This document shows positions 1 to 7,737 of a DNA stretch of 45,551 nt, in pieces (position 1 is the stretch's first letter; every line of letters begins with the position of its first letter). This stretch comes from a virus: the IMG/VR virus record IMGVR_UViG_3300026544_000007, positions 1 through 45,551 of that record; one strand, 5' to 3'. The position numbers and the translations under genes are program-made. Below the pieces are notes generated by a model. It did not search any database. It saw only the letters and a program-made list of their open reading frames with translations, and had not been told where the DNA came from.

Positions 1-92
1 ATGTGGGTGGGGTGGGGGGGGGGGGGGGGGGGGGGCGGTCTTTTTCCCCAACCGACTCTAACTTTTTTTATTGGCGGTAAACCCCGCACTGC
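1..92. other. Left window end with G22 homopolymer
   Basis: A run of 22 G occupies 14-35, followed by CGGTC, five T and four C. The right end of the window has the same arrangement: GGTG, G run, C, T run, C run. The two ends therefore look like imprecise reads of one locus. No gene is seen here; the first gene stops at 93. The G tract is more likely a sequencing or assembly limit than a natural DNA end. Confidence 0.6.
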
Positions 93-440
93 TTATATTC
101 TTGAATAACCTTCTTCGAAAACATCTGACGGAGAAAAGGATTTGTACCCATCCTCGTACACAACATAATACCCACCGACAAAAGGTTTGTGTTTTACCAT
201 ATAAGCCTGGTCTACTTTGATCGGGGCATATCCCTTTTCTGCCGGGGTAATCATCGCGCTGCCATCTGTTTCTCTGTTTGTCTCTTTTGCCAAATCGCAG
301 TCCTTTTCGATCTCGGCAATTTTGAGGCCCCATACTTCTTTGTGGCATTTGTACTTGGGCAATTCCATTTGATCAGTAATTTTACGTACTCCTTTTCTTT
401 TGGTTCGCTCTGCGACTCGTCCGTACCGGATTAGAGCCAA
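93..440 (-). CDS. Small conserved-type phage protein of unknown function
   Basis: Up to 115 aa. The C-terminal half, with GGYYVVYEDGYKSFSP and an ending in FEEGYSRI, resembles a small protein common in tailed phages whose role is unknown. The start is unclear. The open frame begins at a TTG at 440 with no ribosome binding site. The only good Shine-Dalgarno, AAAAGGAG at 389-396, sits 8 nt before an in-frame ATT (378-380), and the first ATG (366-368) lies about 20 nt downstream of it. A shorter product starting near QMELPKYKCHKEVW is therefore likely. The gene is G+C-richer than most of the window. It follows a phage promoter at 570-587 and would be read before the capsid gene if the window ends join. 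Confidence 0.6.
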   Translation of the reverse strand: MALIRYGRVAERTKRKGVRKITDQMELPKYKCHKEVWGLKIAEIEKDCDLAKETNRETDGSAMITPAEKGYAPIKVDQAYMVKHKPFVGGYYVVYEDGYKSFSPSDVFEEGYSRI

Positions 441-444
441 TCAT

Positions 445-584
445 TAATTAGAGAGAACAAGAAGCACAGTAGTAGCTTCACTTGTAACTACTTAATGCTC
501 TAACACTGTTAGACTCTCTTATACTACTATACTCTCTTGTTATTTCTTTTTCTTTCTTTTCTCTCTGTCCTATACTGGTCCCTA
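445..584. repeat. Promoter cassette, copy 1 of a ~138 bp direct repeat
   Basis: This stretch is almost identical to 27040-27179; the clear difference is one extra T in the pyrimidine-rich run. On the minus strand it holds, in order, a phage promoter, a purine-only leader rich in GAGA and AAAGAA, the 15-bp dyad, and an AGTAGTTACAAG tract. Similarity ends abruptly on the capsid-proximal side, where the 27 kb copy carries a second promoter variant instead. Confidence 0.9.
499..513 (-). promoter_or_regulatory. 15-bp dyad TCTAACASTGTTAGA (promoter leader)
   Basis: A perfect inverted repeat that can form a 6-bp stem with a 3-nt loop in RNA, or act as a two-fold protein site in DNA. It lies about 57 bp downstream of the promoter start at 570. 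Confidence 0.7.
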
Positions 585-587
585 ATT
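570..587 (-). promoter_or_regulatory. Phage RNA polymerase promoter (consensus)
   Basis: Minus-strand AATTAGGGACCAGTATAG, the exact consensus of the ten sites, with a predicted initiating G at 570. It overlaps the scaffold stop codon and would drive the 93-440 gene and, across the window ends, the capsid gene. Confidence 0.85.
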
Positions 588-1401
588 AAATTCCCTTTAA
601 CATTCCAGCCTTACGCCTTGCATCCCAAGCTTGTGCATCTTTTCTATATTCTCCATTCTGAAAGGCTTCAAAGTATTCAGCCTGAGATATCGCAGATTTT
701 GTATCTGATACAGGTATATTTTCTCCTTTCTCTAAATCTAAAGATGCAGTAGGCTCAGGCTTTCCAGCAGATTCAAACTGATTCCATAGATCGTGAATCA
801 TTAGCTTCTGCATCTTCAAAGTACCATCCTTCATTACAGCATTAAATTCATCCAAATCCTCCTGAGATAGAGTATTAGTAGCAAAAGAATCTAAGTCAGC
901 CCATCTATCTTCCCCTCCCATAATCTCTAATGTTTCATTCCAGGCAGTCTCCTGAGCCTTAGCGTTGTTTTCTGTCTCTGTCTTAAATTGGGCTATATTC
1001 TCCCTATTAAGCGCATCCAGCCCTTTTAGATATGCGTCTACCTGCCACTTCCCAAACGCTTCATTTAGGGCATCTCTGGTCTCCTGAGAGAGTCCTTCTG
1101 GGCTATACAGTTCCTTAGTGATTGCTTCTGCATCTATCCCTTTTTCAGCTACGGCATTAGCCAGATCAGCCGGGATATTAACCGTTACGTCTTGGCCTTC
1201 ATATTTTAATCCTGTGAGCGATATATCCTCTGTGACTGTATTGGTATCAACAGTGGTGTTATTAGCCTTAGAATCGACAGCAGTGTCGTTCTGGGGTGTA
1301 TTCTGATCTGTAGTAGATCCTGTTTCGGTCTGTACGGAATCTGTTTGATTTGTTACTGAGGCATCTTCATTAATTGTATTGTCATTAATAACTTCGTCCA
1401 T
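586..1401 (-). CDS. Capsid assembly scaffolding protein (T7 gp9-like)
   Basis: 271 aa. The N-terminal ~80 residues are acidic and rich in Asn, Thr and Asp, followed by a helical segment with WQVDAYLKGLDALNRENIAQF and a basic C-terminus ending RRKAGMLKGI, as expected for a scaffold that binds capsid through its tail. Length is close to T7 gp9 (about 307 aa). The ATG is preceded by GGAGG. The gene sits directly after portal, the conserved T7 order portal-scaffold-capsid. It should direct procapsid assembly and be released before DNA packaging. Confidence 0.85.
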   Translation of the reverse strand: MDEVINDNTINEDASVTNQTDSVQTETGSTTDQNTPQNDTAVDSKANNTTVDTNTVTEDISLTGLKYEGQDVTVNIPADLANAVAEKGIDAEAITKELYSPEGLSQETRDALNEAFGKWQVDAYLKGLDALNRENIAQFKTETENNAKAQETAWNETLEIMGGEDRWADLDSFATNTLSQEDLDEFNAVMKDGTLKMQKLMIHDLWNQFESAGKPEPTASLDLEKGENIPVSDTKSAISQAEYFEAFQNGEYRKDAQAWDARRKAGMLKGI

Positions 1402-1431
1402 GTATCCTCCATTAAGCTTAAATTATCTTTG

Positions 1432-3009
1432 TTACTGCCCTTGCATAGCTTTATTAATAATCTCAGGTCCAGCTTTTTCAACCATACCTGTTCCAGCTTG
1501 CAACATAGCTGCTTGTTCTTGAGCTTTCTGTTGCTGCTTCATCTTCTCTTCCCACTCTTCTTGAGACATCATCCAAGGCATCTTCATACTAAGACCAGCA
1601 GCAACTTCACGAGCATAGACATCCCATTTAGTTCTTTCCTGCACTGGTCCTGGCCATGTCTGGGGTAGCTGCATAAGCTCAGTGAACTGTTTAATCTTAT
1701 CAAGATCACCTATTCTTCCTAATGCTGCTAAGCCTGTAACAATCTGTGGAATAACATCTTCTTTAGGTAGAGGAAAACCAACTTCCTTTAGATATCTATA
1801 TGCAAGTGGAGCTTGTAATGTCTGAGCTAAAAGTGAATATACACCACCAAGTGATGTTTCAAGCTCCTGAGCATCTATCCTGAGTTCTACAGTTGTAACT
1901 CTTTCAGCATCCCTGCGAACAGCAGAGTTGAGAAGAAACGCCTGACCAACTCTTCGTTCATACTTGTTAAGCACTTCACTAATAGGTGTAAAGTCTGCAT
2001 ACTTTTCAAGTTGCAAGACTCCTATATCTTCAATGTTACCATGAATCCACTCTCCTGTAGGTGAATTTACAACTGCATCAATATCAATTATACTACCTTC
2101 TCTCAAGAAGTATTTAATATCAGCCATTAAGACCATACCTTTAGCAATAGCCTCTGATAAGATTTCAATAACATAGAAGTCCCCAGCGTGATCTTCTACT
2201 AATCCACGACCATAATCTTCACCATTAGTATAGTTCCACATTAGTGGAATCCAAGGTAAGTCTTCTTCATTTATTTCCTGAAAAGGTTTAATCTGAACTC
2301 CAAGACAGGACTGAGCAACCCCAAACTTTTCTCTATCAATACGACAAATCCAAGTATAAAGAGTAACTTCTTCATCTCTCTTACATACACCTTCTCCTTT
2401 AAGTTTTTTTAATATAGATTGAATTTCATCAGACATAGATGAAAAGTGTTTCTTCTCTTCAATGATTAATTCAACCAAACCACCAGATGTATTTCTTCTA
2501 CAACAATAACGATTTAACTTAATAGCTTGTAGCTTCTCTTCTTTAGGAATATACATAAGCACATTACCTGAAATCAGTAGACTTTTAAAAGCATCTACAT
2601 AAGCTACTCTTGCAGCCATCTTGTTCTGTAGACTATCTACCCTATTCTCTGCTTCCACTAATAGCTCTGACAAAGAAGTAGGATCATAACCAGCAGCTTG
2701 TAAAGCTGCCTTAGCTTCTGATTCAAACTCTAATTTAAAGAAACTACGTTGAACTGGAAACAATGAGGTGGTTAGTTTATTTGCTAAATGATTAACAGAA
2801 CGAGCGCCAATACCTTGATATCCATGCTGATTAGCATCGGCTGCCTGTATTCCCTCTGTATCAGGCAGTATATAAGGTAATGTAAACCTACTGTATTCTC
2901 TACCTCTATCCAGGTACTGGTTCCTGGTTGAGGAAAGGGTTTTATATCTACCCTCCAAATCAACAGCAGTTCCAACTCCTCCCTTTACAGCTTTAAGTAT
3001 GCTTTGCAT
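1432..3009 (-). CDS. Portal (head-tail connector) protein, T7 gp8-like
   Basis: 525 aa, close to T7 gp8 (536 aa). The opening YKTLSSTRNQYLDRGREYSRFTLP and the later GQAFLLNSAVRRDAERVTTVELR stretch are typical of podophage head-tail connectors. The C-terminus is rich in Gln and Met (about residues 485-525). The product forms the dodecameric ring through which DNA enters and leaves and on which the tail is built. The start overlaps the stop of the upstream small gene by one base (TAATG), which implies translational coupling because no separate strong ribosome site is visible. Confidence 0.95.
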   Translation of the reverse strand: MQSILKAVKGGVGTAVDLEGRYKTLSSTRNQYLDRGREYSRFTLPYILPDTEGIQAADANQHGYQGIGARSVNHLANKLTTSLFPVQRSFFKLEFESEAKAALQAAGYDPTSLSELLVEAENRVDSLQNKMAARVAYVDAFKSLLISGNVLMYIPKEEKLQAIKLNRYCCRRNTSGGLVELIIEEKKHFSSMSDEIQSILKKLKGEGVCKRDEEVTLYTWICRIDREKFGVAQSCLGVQIKPFQEINEEDLPWIPLMWNYTNGEDYGRGLVEDHAGDFYVIEILSEAIAKGMVLMADIKYFLREGSIIDIDAVVNSPTGEWIHGNIEDIGVLQLEKYADFTPISEVLNKYERRVGQAFLLNSAVRRDAERVTTVELRIDAQELETSLGGVYSLLAQTLQAPLAYRYLKEVGFPLPKEDVIPQIVTGLAALGRIGDLDKIKQFTELMQLPQTWPGPVQERTKWDVYAREVAAGLSMKMPWMMSQEEWEEKMKQQQKAQEQAAMLQAGTGMVEKAGPEIINKAMQGQ

Positions 3010-3194
3010 TATACATTTAGACCAGAAGAACCAGCCTTAGCACCTCCAGATGGTTTAATTAAAGCCCTTTTACCCTGTACTTTAAGATCCCCAGGTTGAT
3101 CATCAGGGCTACCCAATACGATATCTTCTGCTTCTGTTTCAATAGTTCTTTCCGGTCTGCTTGCCGGATCTGCTACACTTGGACTTGATCCCAT
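3009..3194 (-). CDS. Small virion or tail-assembly protein (T7 gp7.3-like)
   Basis: 61 aa, low-complexity and Ser/Gly/Pro-rich. The ending KPSGGAKAGSSGLNV is the sort of C-terminal motif found in the short protein encoded just before portal in T7-like phages (gp7.3 or gp6.7, tail assembly). The identification rests on position and this C-terminus. Its ATG overlaps the stop of the acetyltransferase-like gene (TAATG) with AGGAG upstream, and its own stop overlaps the portal start, so three genes are chained by one-base overlaps. Confidence 0.65.
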   Translation of the reverse strand: MGSSPSVADPASRPERTIETEAEDIVLGSPDDQPGDLKVQGKRALIKPSGGAKAGSSGLNV

Positions 3195-3670
3195 TATTCA
3201 TCTCCTTTAAATTGTAGGTTAAAACATCTACCACCCGGTCCAAAACCGAGTGATCTATACATATTAACAGCAGGTGCATCATCTTGTATACCAGAGTTAG
3301 CACCGCATTGAACACCTTTACAACCACAAGCTTGACACCAATCAAGGAACATCTTAACCATTGACTTGGCGATATTATTACCACGGAACTTAGGTCTCAC
3401 ATACAAGAATACATCATGACCTACTGGATCATCTGACCATATCTGTCCTGTAATACAACCCCAAAGAAACCCAAGTATTTCGTTATCTTCACCGACTGCC
3501 ATGAAGATATTATGATCCTTATTTCTTATTGCAGCCATTGCACTTTTCATTACTTTCTCTGAGCTATATGTGAAATTAGTCCACCTGCTAATTTCAGAGA
3601 AGTATTCTTCACCTACAGTAATCAGTCGCATAAGATCAAGATCACAGGCTATCCTTGTTATATACTGCAT
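3194..3670 (-). CDS. GNAT-family N-acetyltransferase-like protein
   Basis: 158 aa. A GNAT fold is suggested by a beta4 strand (HDVFLYVRPKFRG), the acetyl-CoA loop RGNNIAKSMV (R/Q-x-x-G-x-A) near residues 95-104, and a late AVNMYRSLGF segment typical of the last GNAT helix and strand. Proteins of this kind lie just before portal in many marine-type T7-like phages. The substrate is unknown. A strong GAAGGAGG precedes the ATG. It could modify a host protein or act in virion assembly; only family membership is supported. Confidence 0.8.
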   Translation of the reverse strand: MQYITRIACDLDLMRLITVGEEYFSEISRWTNFTYSSEKVMKSAMAAIRNKDHNIFMAVGEDNEILGFLWGCITGQIWSDDPVGHDVFLYVRPKFRGNNIAKSMVKMFLDWCQACGCKGVQCGANSGIQDDAPAVNMYRSLGFGPGGRCFNLQFKGDE

Positions 3671-3875
3671 GTATCCTCCTTCTTAAATCCTCAAGAACTA
3701 CATTACGAATCATATCAGCATGACAAGCTGTATGCCCTAACTTACTTGGTTCTAACATTCTCATTAAGAAATCATAGACATCAGGTGTGAGCCTTGGGAT
3801 ACTTGAGCCATTCTTCTTCGTTGTAGTAATCATCCTTGCTGGACTCTGAGTTAATGTACTTAGCTTCTTTTTCAT
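3642..3875 (-). CDS. Small hypothetical protein
   Basis: Up to 77 aa. It overlaps the upstream gene by about 95 bp and the acetyltransferase start by 29 bp. The body, TPDVYDFLMRMLEPSKLG followed by a basic helix VLEDLRRRIHAVY, has normal protein composition and fills what would otherwise be a gene-free stretch at 3671-3780. Start choice is open: ATG at 3875 with weak AAGAGA, or ATG at 3833. No family recognised. Confidence 0.5.
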   Translation of the reverse strand: MKKKLSTLTQSPARMITTTKKNGSSIPRLTPDVYDFLMRMLEPSKLGHTACHADMIRNVVLEDLRRRIHAVYNKDSL

Positions 3876-4020
3876 TTATATCTCTTATAACCTCTCTTAC
3901 TTGTTCTATATTAATACCATAGTGATTAGCTTCATTTCTCAATGCAAAGGATATCTCTTCTCCTTCATCTAATGCAGATATAAGCTTTGATATAAGCAAC
4001 ATCTTAGACATATTAGACAT
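3781..4020 (-). CDS. Small hypothetical protein
   Basis: 79 aa, acidic, beginning MSNMSKMLLISKLISALDEG and ending EEEWLKYPKAHT. The frame extends further upstream, but the ATG at 4020 is chosen because GGAGG lies 7-8 nt before it, while the longer frame runs inside the ligase gene. It overlaps the ligase end by 8 bp. The N-terminal half looks alpha-helical. No family recognised. Confidence 0.7.
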   Translation of the reverse strand: MSNMSKMLLISKLISALDEGEEISFALRNEANHYGINIEQVREVIRDINEKEAKYINSESSKDDYYNEEEWLKYPKAHT

Positions 4021-4978
4021 CTGGAACCTCCTTATCAAAACGTAACTCTCCAACTTTAGGTAAACGTAATAATCCTTTACTGGATCTTTGTAGTGCGTAT
4101 ACACGAAAAATCTTACCAACCGGATCATTAGGATTAGTACCTACATTATCCATTTGACTATCTGTATAAGCAGAAAACATAGCAGAAGCATCTACATGAG
4201 TCCATCCCTTACCAAGCATAGCTTTGATCTGTTTTCCATCTTCCCATTTAAAGATAAGGTTAGCTATCTTTCCTTTATATTTTCCAGTACCCTCCTCTAC
4301 TCCAATACAAAGAAGATCAAAATCTACACCTCGTACAATTTTCATTTGCTTATTACCCCTATGTCCTGCTTTCCAAGTACACTCCCTTTTAATTACTACT
4401 CCCTCTTCTCCATTAGCAATATGATACTGTGCAAAATCTTTTATATCATCAATATGAAGAAGTGAGACATCAAGCAAATTAAAGACAGGAGGTAGCTTAG
4501 CCTTAAGGTAACGGTATCTCCAATCATAGGTTGTATCAGATTCACCACTGATAAAGTCATCTATAGTTAGATAATCATGATAGTAAAGCTGGGATCTAAG
4601 CATATAATTATACTGATCTTTACTTAAAAGTCGCTTCCGGTTAGGGTTAAATATACCAGACAGTTCTTCAAGACTACAGCTATCACAACAAAGCTCAGCT
4701 ATATAGACACCATCTCTCAACTCATCTCCCCATAGCTCAAGTTGGTGAATAAGTGCATAAGTATTAGTCAGCTCTGAACCAGTTCTTGAAAAGAATTTAA
4801 AGTCTTTACCCTTTTTAAGTACATGACAGAATATACCATCCTTCTTAATCTGTCCACAATAGATGCCTCTTCTTGGTTTTTTGGAGTCAGGTACTTCATC
4901 AAAGTGTTTGACCTTCATTGCCACCTTATCCTTACTACGGTGATTAGAAGGAAGACCAAGTGCTTCAAATATATTCAT
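4013..4978 (-). CDS. ATP-dependent DNA ligase (T7-like)
   Basis: 321 aa, shorter than T7 gp1.3 (359). The nucleotidyltransferase motifs are in order: motif I KKDG at 45-48 with Lys45 as the predicted adenylated residue, motif III in VYIAELCCD, motif IV EGVVIK, and motif V in KQMKIVRG. A C-terminal OB-fold region follows (IANLIFKWEDGKQIKAMLGKGW). It seals nicks during phage replication and recombination. Start supported by AAAGGAG before the ATG. Confidence 0.93.
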   Translation of the reverse strand: MNIFEALGLPSNHRSKDKVAMKVKHFDEVPDSKKPRRGIYCGQIKKDGIFCHVLKKGKDFKFFSRTGSELTNTYALIHQLELWGDELRDGVYIAELCCDSCSLEELSGIFNPNRKRLLSKDQYNYMLRSQLYYHDYLTIDDFISGESDTTYDWRYRYLKAKLPPVFNLLDVSLLHIDDIKDFAQYHIANGEEGVVIKRECTWKAGHRGNKQMKIVRGVDFDLLCIGVEEGTGKYKGKIANLIFKWEDGKQIKAMLGKGWTHVDASAMFSAYTDSQMDNVGTNPNDPVGKIFRVYALQRSSKGLLRLPKVGELRFDKEVPDV

Positions 4979-4994
4979 TAGTTTCTCCTTTTAA

Positions 4995-5165
4995 TTATTG
5001 TATAGCACCACAGCCAGCGCACATGTAGTATCCAAATTCAGGAATCCACTCCCATTCAGAATCAACACCATCTTTTATGCACTGGCACTCAATACCTTCA
5101 ACATCATACCAAGGTTTATAGTTATCTTCAACATCATACCAAGGTTTATAGTTATCTTCATACAT
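4995..5165 (-). CDS. Small Cys-rich protein with an in-frame tandem repeat
   Basis: 56 aa from the ATG at 5165, which has AAGGA 7 nt upstream; a longer frame from a TTG at 5201 would run through the dyad at 5178. Residues 3-12 and 13-22 are the same decapeptide, EDNYKPWYDV, encoded by a perfect 30-bp tandem duplication. The C-terminus carries CQC and CAGC pairs, consistent with one zinc site. Function unknown. Confidence 0.75.
   Translation of the reverse strand: MYEDNYKPWYDVEDNYKPWYDVEGIECQCIKDGVDSEWEWIPEFGYYMCAGCGAIQ
5101..5160. repeat. Perfect 30-bp tandem duplication
   Basis: 5101-5130 and 5131-5160 are identical. The length is a multiple of three and adds ten residues in frame to the small Cys-rich protein. 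Complete identity implies a recent event or an assembly duplication. Confidence 0.95.
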
Positions 5166-5177
5166 AATATATCCTTG

Positions 5178-5192
5178 TCTAACAGTGTTAGT
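5178..5192 (-). promoter_or_regulatory. 15-bp dyad, one mismatch
   Basis: TCTAACAGTGTTAGT; only the last base departs from the perfect dyad. It lies just before the AAGGA ribosome site of the gene starting at 5165, the same arrangement as at other copies. Confidence 0.6.
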
Positions 5193-5415
5193 CTGTTTCA
5201 ATTAACTGACGAATACGCTCTTTAGCAACATGAATAACCTTCTCATACTTTTCGATAGAATCTTCACCTGCCTTAGTTCTTAATATACGTTTAATGATAT
5301 CAGCATCCCATGGGTTAAGATCGTACTCTAACCATATATCCCAAGGTTGTATAGTTTTAGTTGCATAATTGGATAAACCAATATTATAAGATCTAACATC
5401 TTTACTTTCTTTCAC
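5188..5415 (-). CDS. DUF3310-like (SaV-like) small protein
   Basis: 75 aa. The pattern IQPWDIWLEYDLNPWDADIIKRILRT followed by a charged helix EKYEKVIHVAKERI matches the short phage DUF3310 type found in replication regions of many phages. The molecular role is unknown. The start is GTG at 5415 with AGGAGG upstream. Confidence 0.7.
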   Translation of the reverse strand: MKESKDVRSYNIGLSNYATKTIQPWDIWLEYDLNPWDADIIKRILRTKAGEDSIEKYEKVIHVAKERIRQLIETD

Positions 5416-5433
5416 TGTGCCTCCTTATAATTA

Positions 5434-6105
5434 TCATTTAAAAGGTATGAATCTCATACTGTCAGGTGCATAGACTATACCACAACCTAAAGACATTTCA
5501 GTCTTAAATATATTCTTAGCATACCTGGCTTGATACTTATCTTTATCTATTAATGCACCTACGTTCATTCCAGCAAATCTTGTCCTTGCTTGAACTATAT
5601 CAAAGACAGCAGCATGAGCATGAGTATGTCCTTGAACATAAGCTGATCCTAATTTCAAAGCTGTGTTCTTAGCACCATACATACCTGAACTACCTACTCC
5701 ATGTTCATAGATTACTTTATCTACATCCCATCTTGTTCGCCATCTCCACTCAGAAGGTAGATCATACACATCATTAATCTTTTTCAAATAGATATCTTCT
5801 GGTAGTCCAACAATTTTAGCTGCCCTTACATTACGTTCATCATGATTACCAGAGCAAAGCTTCATCTTTGGAAACGCTTTAACCCATCTCATAAGTTCAA
5901 GCTTTGCTTTTCTCCATTCATCAATTGGGTTATCTGCATCAAGCTCATTATTATGGAAACTAATATAATGATGATCTACCAAATCACCTATACAAATTAC
6001 ATCTGTTACTCTATGATCACTGAACGTATCTCTAATAAATTCTAAGGCATAGGATACCTGCCCTGGAATATGTAAATCAGGTATCACACCAATAATCTTT
6101 TCCAT
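5434..6105 (-). CDS. Calcineurin-like metallophosphoesterase
   Basis: 223 aa from the ATG at 6105, which AGGAGG precedes; the frame stays open a further 14 codons but there it overlaps the reductase gene without a ribosome site. Metal-binding motifs are in order: DLH near residue 10, GDLVDHH, GNHDE, and GHTHAH near 160. This is a metal-dependent phosphoesterase of the type found beside nucleotide-metabolism genes in marine podophages. The substrate could be a phosphodiester or nucleotide; it cannot be told from sequence. Confidence 0.9.
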   Translation of the reverse strand: MEKIIGVIPDLHIPGQVSYALEFIRDTFSDHRVTDVICIGDLVDHHYISFHNNELDADNPIDEWRKAKLELMRWVKAFPKMKLCSGNHDERNVRAAKIVGLPEDIYLKKINDVYDLPSEWRWRTRWDVDKVIYEHGVGSSGMYGAKNTALKLGSAYVQGHTHAHAAVFDIVQARTRFAGMNVGALIDKDKYQARYAKNIFKTEMSLGCGIVYAPDSMRFIPFK

Positions 6106-6119
6106 ATAACCTCCTTTAC

Positions 6120-7736
6120 TTAAATACCACACACACCTCCTGAACACTTCTCTTCTGTTTCATCAAAGACTACACCTGACAGTTTCTTTGCAGCATTATA
6201 AGATACAGCCGTTAATGGCTGTCCACCTCTACTACCATCTGGATAGCAAGTCATACCACGCAAAGCAGGTGCATGTTTCAATAGCATATCTCCAAACCAC
6301 TCCGGTGTAAATTCTTGCTCTTCAAATGCTGGCAGATTAAGAGTGCTTGAGATAGCCATATCAACATACTTCTGTACTTCTACTTGGAATTTAATCCTTC
6401 TTTCAGGATCGCTGGCAAGAGTACTGGAGGTCTCAATAGAATCAGGATCTAAATCATACTCTCTAATCATACGATCCGCTGTTGCATCTATCACATATTC
6501 ATAATTCCACTTTGTACCATTCGTAAGATAACGACGTTTATAAGCTATAGCAAAGAGTGGTTCAATTCCAGTTGTTGTGCTTGCAAGAATACCTATAGTA
6601 CCAGTAGGCGCAATTGCTCTATACTTCTTAGGTCTATTGATATTAAGCTTATCACTAATCTTATTAGCTCCAGCTTCACCTGCACCTACATAAGTAGTAA
6701 GCCACTCTTCAAGTTCTGGATTCATCTCATAACGATAGTTATTCTTTAACAACCATTCGTGCATACCCATTAATCCAAGGCCTATCTTTCGGTTCTTCTC
6801 TCTGGTCTCAATGACTTTATCATAAGGTAGTTCAGCTCTATATCCACCACAAACTAAGAACTTAGATGCAAGATAACATACTCTTGCAAACTCAATTCTA
6901 CTTTCAATGTTACCCATATTAACTGAACCTAAGTTACAGACATCACTGTCTTCTTCCGATGTAAATTCGGTACAAGCATTTCTTAGTGTGTCATTCTTAT
7001 TATCACCAAGATTAATAGACATACCAGGCTCAGCCGTTGATAGCATCTGCAATATATTATGCTTCCATACTTCTTTTGCTTGTGCATCTCCTGCCTTAAT
7101 AGCAGTAAAGAAATCATCATCATAGTTAACAGAAATGTTAGTCATATCCAGTCTGGCAGGGAAGTTAAAGTCTTGAGCCTTCATCTCTTTTACTGTATCA
7201 GACCAATCCTTGGCATGAATAAAATCCATAATATCAGGATGCTTCCAGCTAAGTGAAGCATACATAGCGGATCTTCTTGAACCTCCTTGCATTACATTCC
7301 TTCCTACCTCATTAATAACTTCCATTAGATTAATAGGACCAGATGCAATGCCTCCGGTTCTGCTTAGTAATGCCCCCTTCCCACGCAATAGACTATAATC
7401 AACACCAATACCACCACCAGACATAAGGCAAGACATAGCGTTATGGGTTAGTCTGGCCCACTCTTCTCTCGTATCTTCTTCTGCTCCAAGACAAAAACAA
7501 TTATTATAGAAGCTTGCTTCATGTCCTGCATAGTATAGGTATCTTCCAGCCGGTATGAACTTCATAGTGTATACTATGTCAATCAGTTCAAGAATCTCTG
7601 ACTCACTCAAGAGTCCTTCACATACCTCCCTTACCAGAACTTCTGCCTCTGCTTCCCATGTTGGTGTGTTAGGGTTAGCATACTTTGCATCAAAGATATT
7701 CTTAGCAAAAGAAGTTTTCCATATAGACTCTGTCAA
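6120..7736 (-). CDS. nrdJ: Class II (adenosylcobalamin-dependent) ribonucleotide reductase
   Basis: 538 aa, a compact single-chain reductase. Recognisable points are NNC at 78-80 and CNLGS with Cys267 (the likely redox cysteine pair), the N253-C255-E257 triad in NACTE (catalytic cysteine with partner Asn and Glu), SGGGIGVDYS near 106, PTGTIGILASTT, and a C-terminal CSGGVC that fits a thioredoxin-type shuttle. No small subunit or NrdG activase gene is seen, which agrees with class II. It makes deoxynucleotides from host ribonucleotides and would need host or environmental B12. It starts at TTG (7736) with GGAGG upstream; the ThyX stop is adjacent. Confidence 0.92.
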   Translation of the reverse strand: MTESIWKTSFAKNIFDAKYANPNTPTWEAEAEVLVREVCEGLLSESEILELIDIVYTMKFIPAGRYLYYAGHEASFYNNCFCLGAEEDTREEWARLTHNAMSCLMSGGGIGVDYSLLRGKGALLSRTGGIASGPINLMEVINEVGRNVMQGGSRRSAMYASLSWKHPDIMDFIHAKDWSDTVKEMKAQDFNFPARLDMTNISVNYDDDFFTAIKAGDAQAKEVWKHNILQMLSTAEPGMSINLGDNKNDTLRNACTEFTSEEDSDVCNLGSVNMGNIESRIEFARVCYLASKFLVCGGYRAELPYDKVIETREKNRKIGLGLMGMHEWLLKNNYRYEMNPELEEWLTTYVGAGEAGANKISDKLNINRPKKYRAIAPTGTIGILASTTTGIEPLFAIAYKRRYLTNGTKWNYEYVIDATADRMIREYDLDPDSIETSSTLASDPERRIKFQVEVQKYVDMAISSTLNLPAFEEQEFTPEWFGDMLLKHAPALRGMTCYPDGSRGGQPLTAVSYNAAKKLSGVVFDETEEKCSGGVCGI

Positions 7737-7737
7737 G

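Noticed and set aside
395-444. Possible tRNA remnant (GACGAGTCGCAGAGCGAACC stretch)
   Set aside because: The minus-strand text resembles the 5' end of tRNA-Leu or tRNA-Ser, but there is no acceptor partner, anticodon arm or T arm nearby.
5188-5201. TTG start for the small Cys-rich gene
   Set aside because: It lies inside the preceding gene, runs through the dyad, and has no ribosome site; the ATG at 5165 has AAGGA.
6106-6147. Longer start for the metallophosphoesterase
   Set aside because: The added 14 codons lie in the reductase 3' end without a ribosome site, whereas AGGAGG precedes the ATG at 6105.
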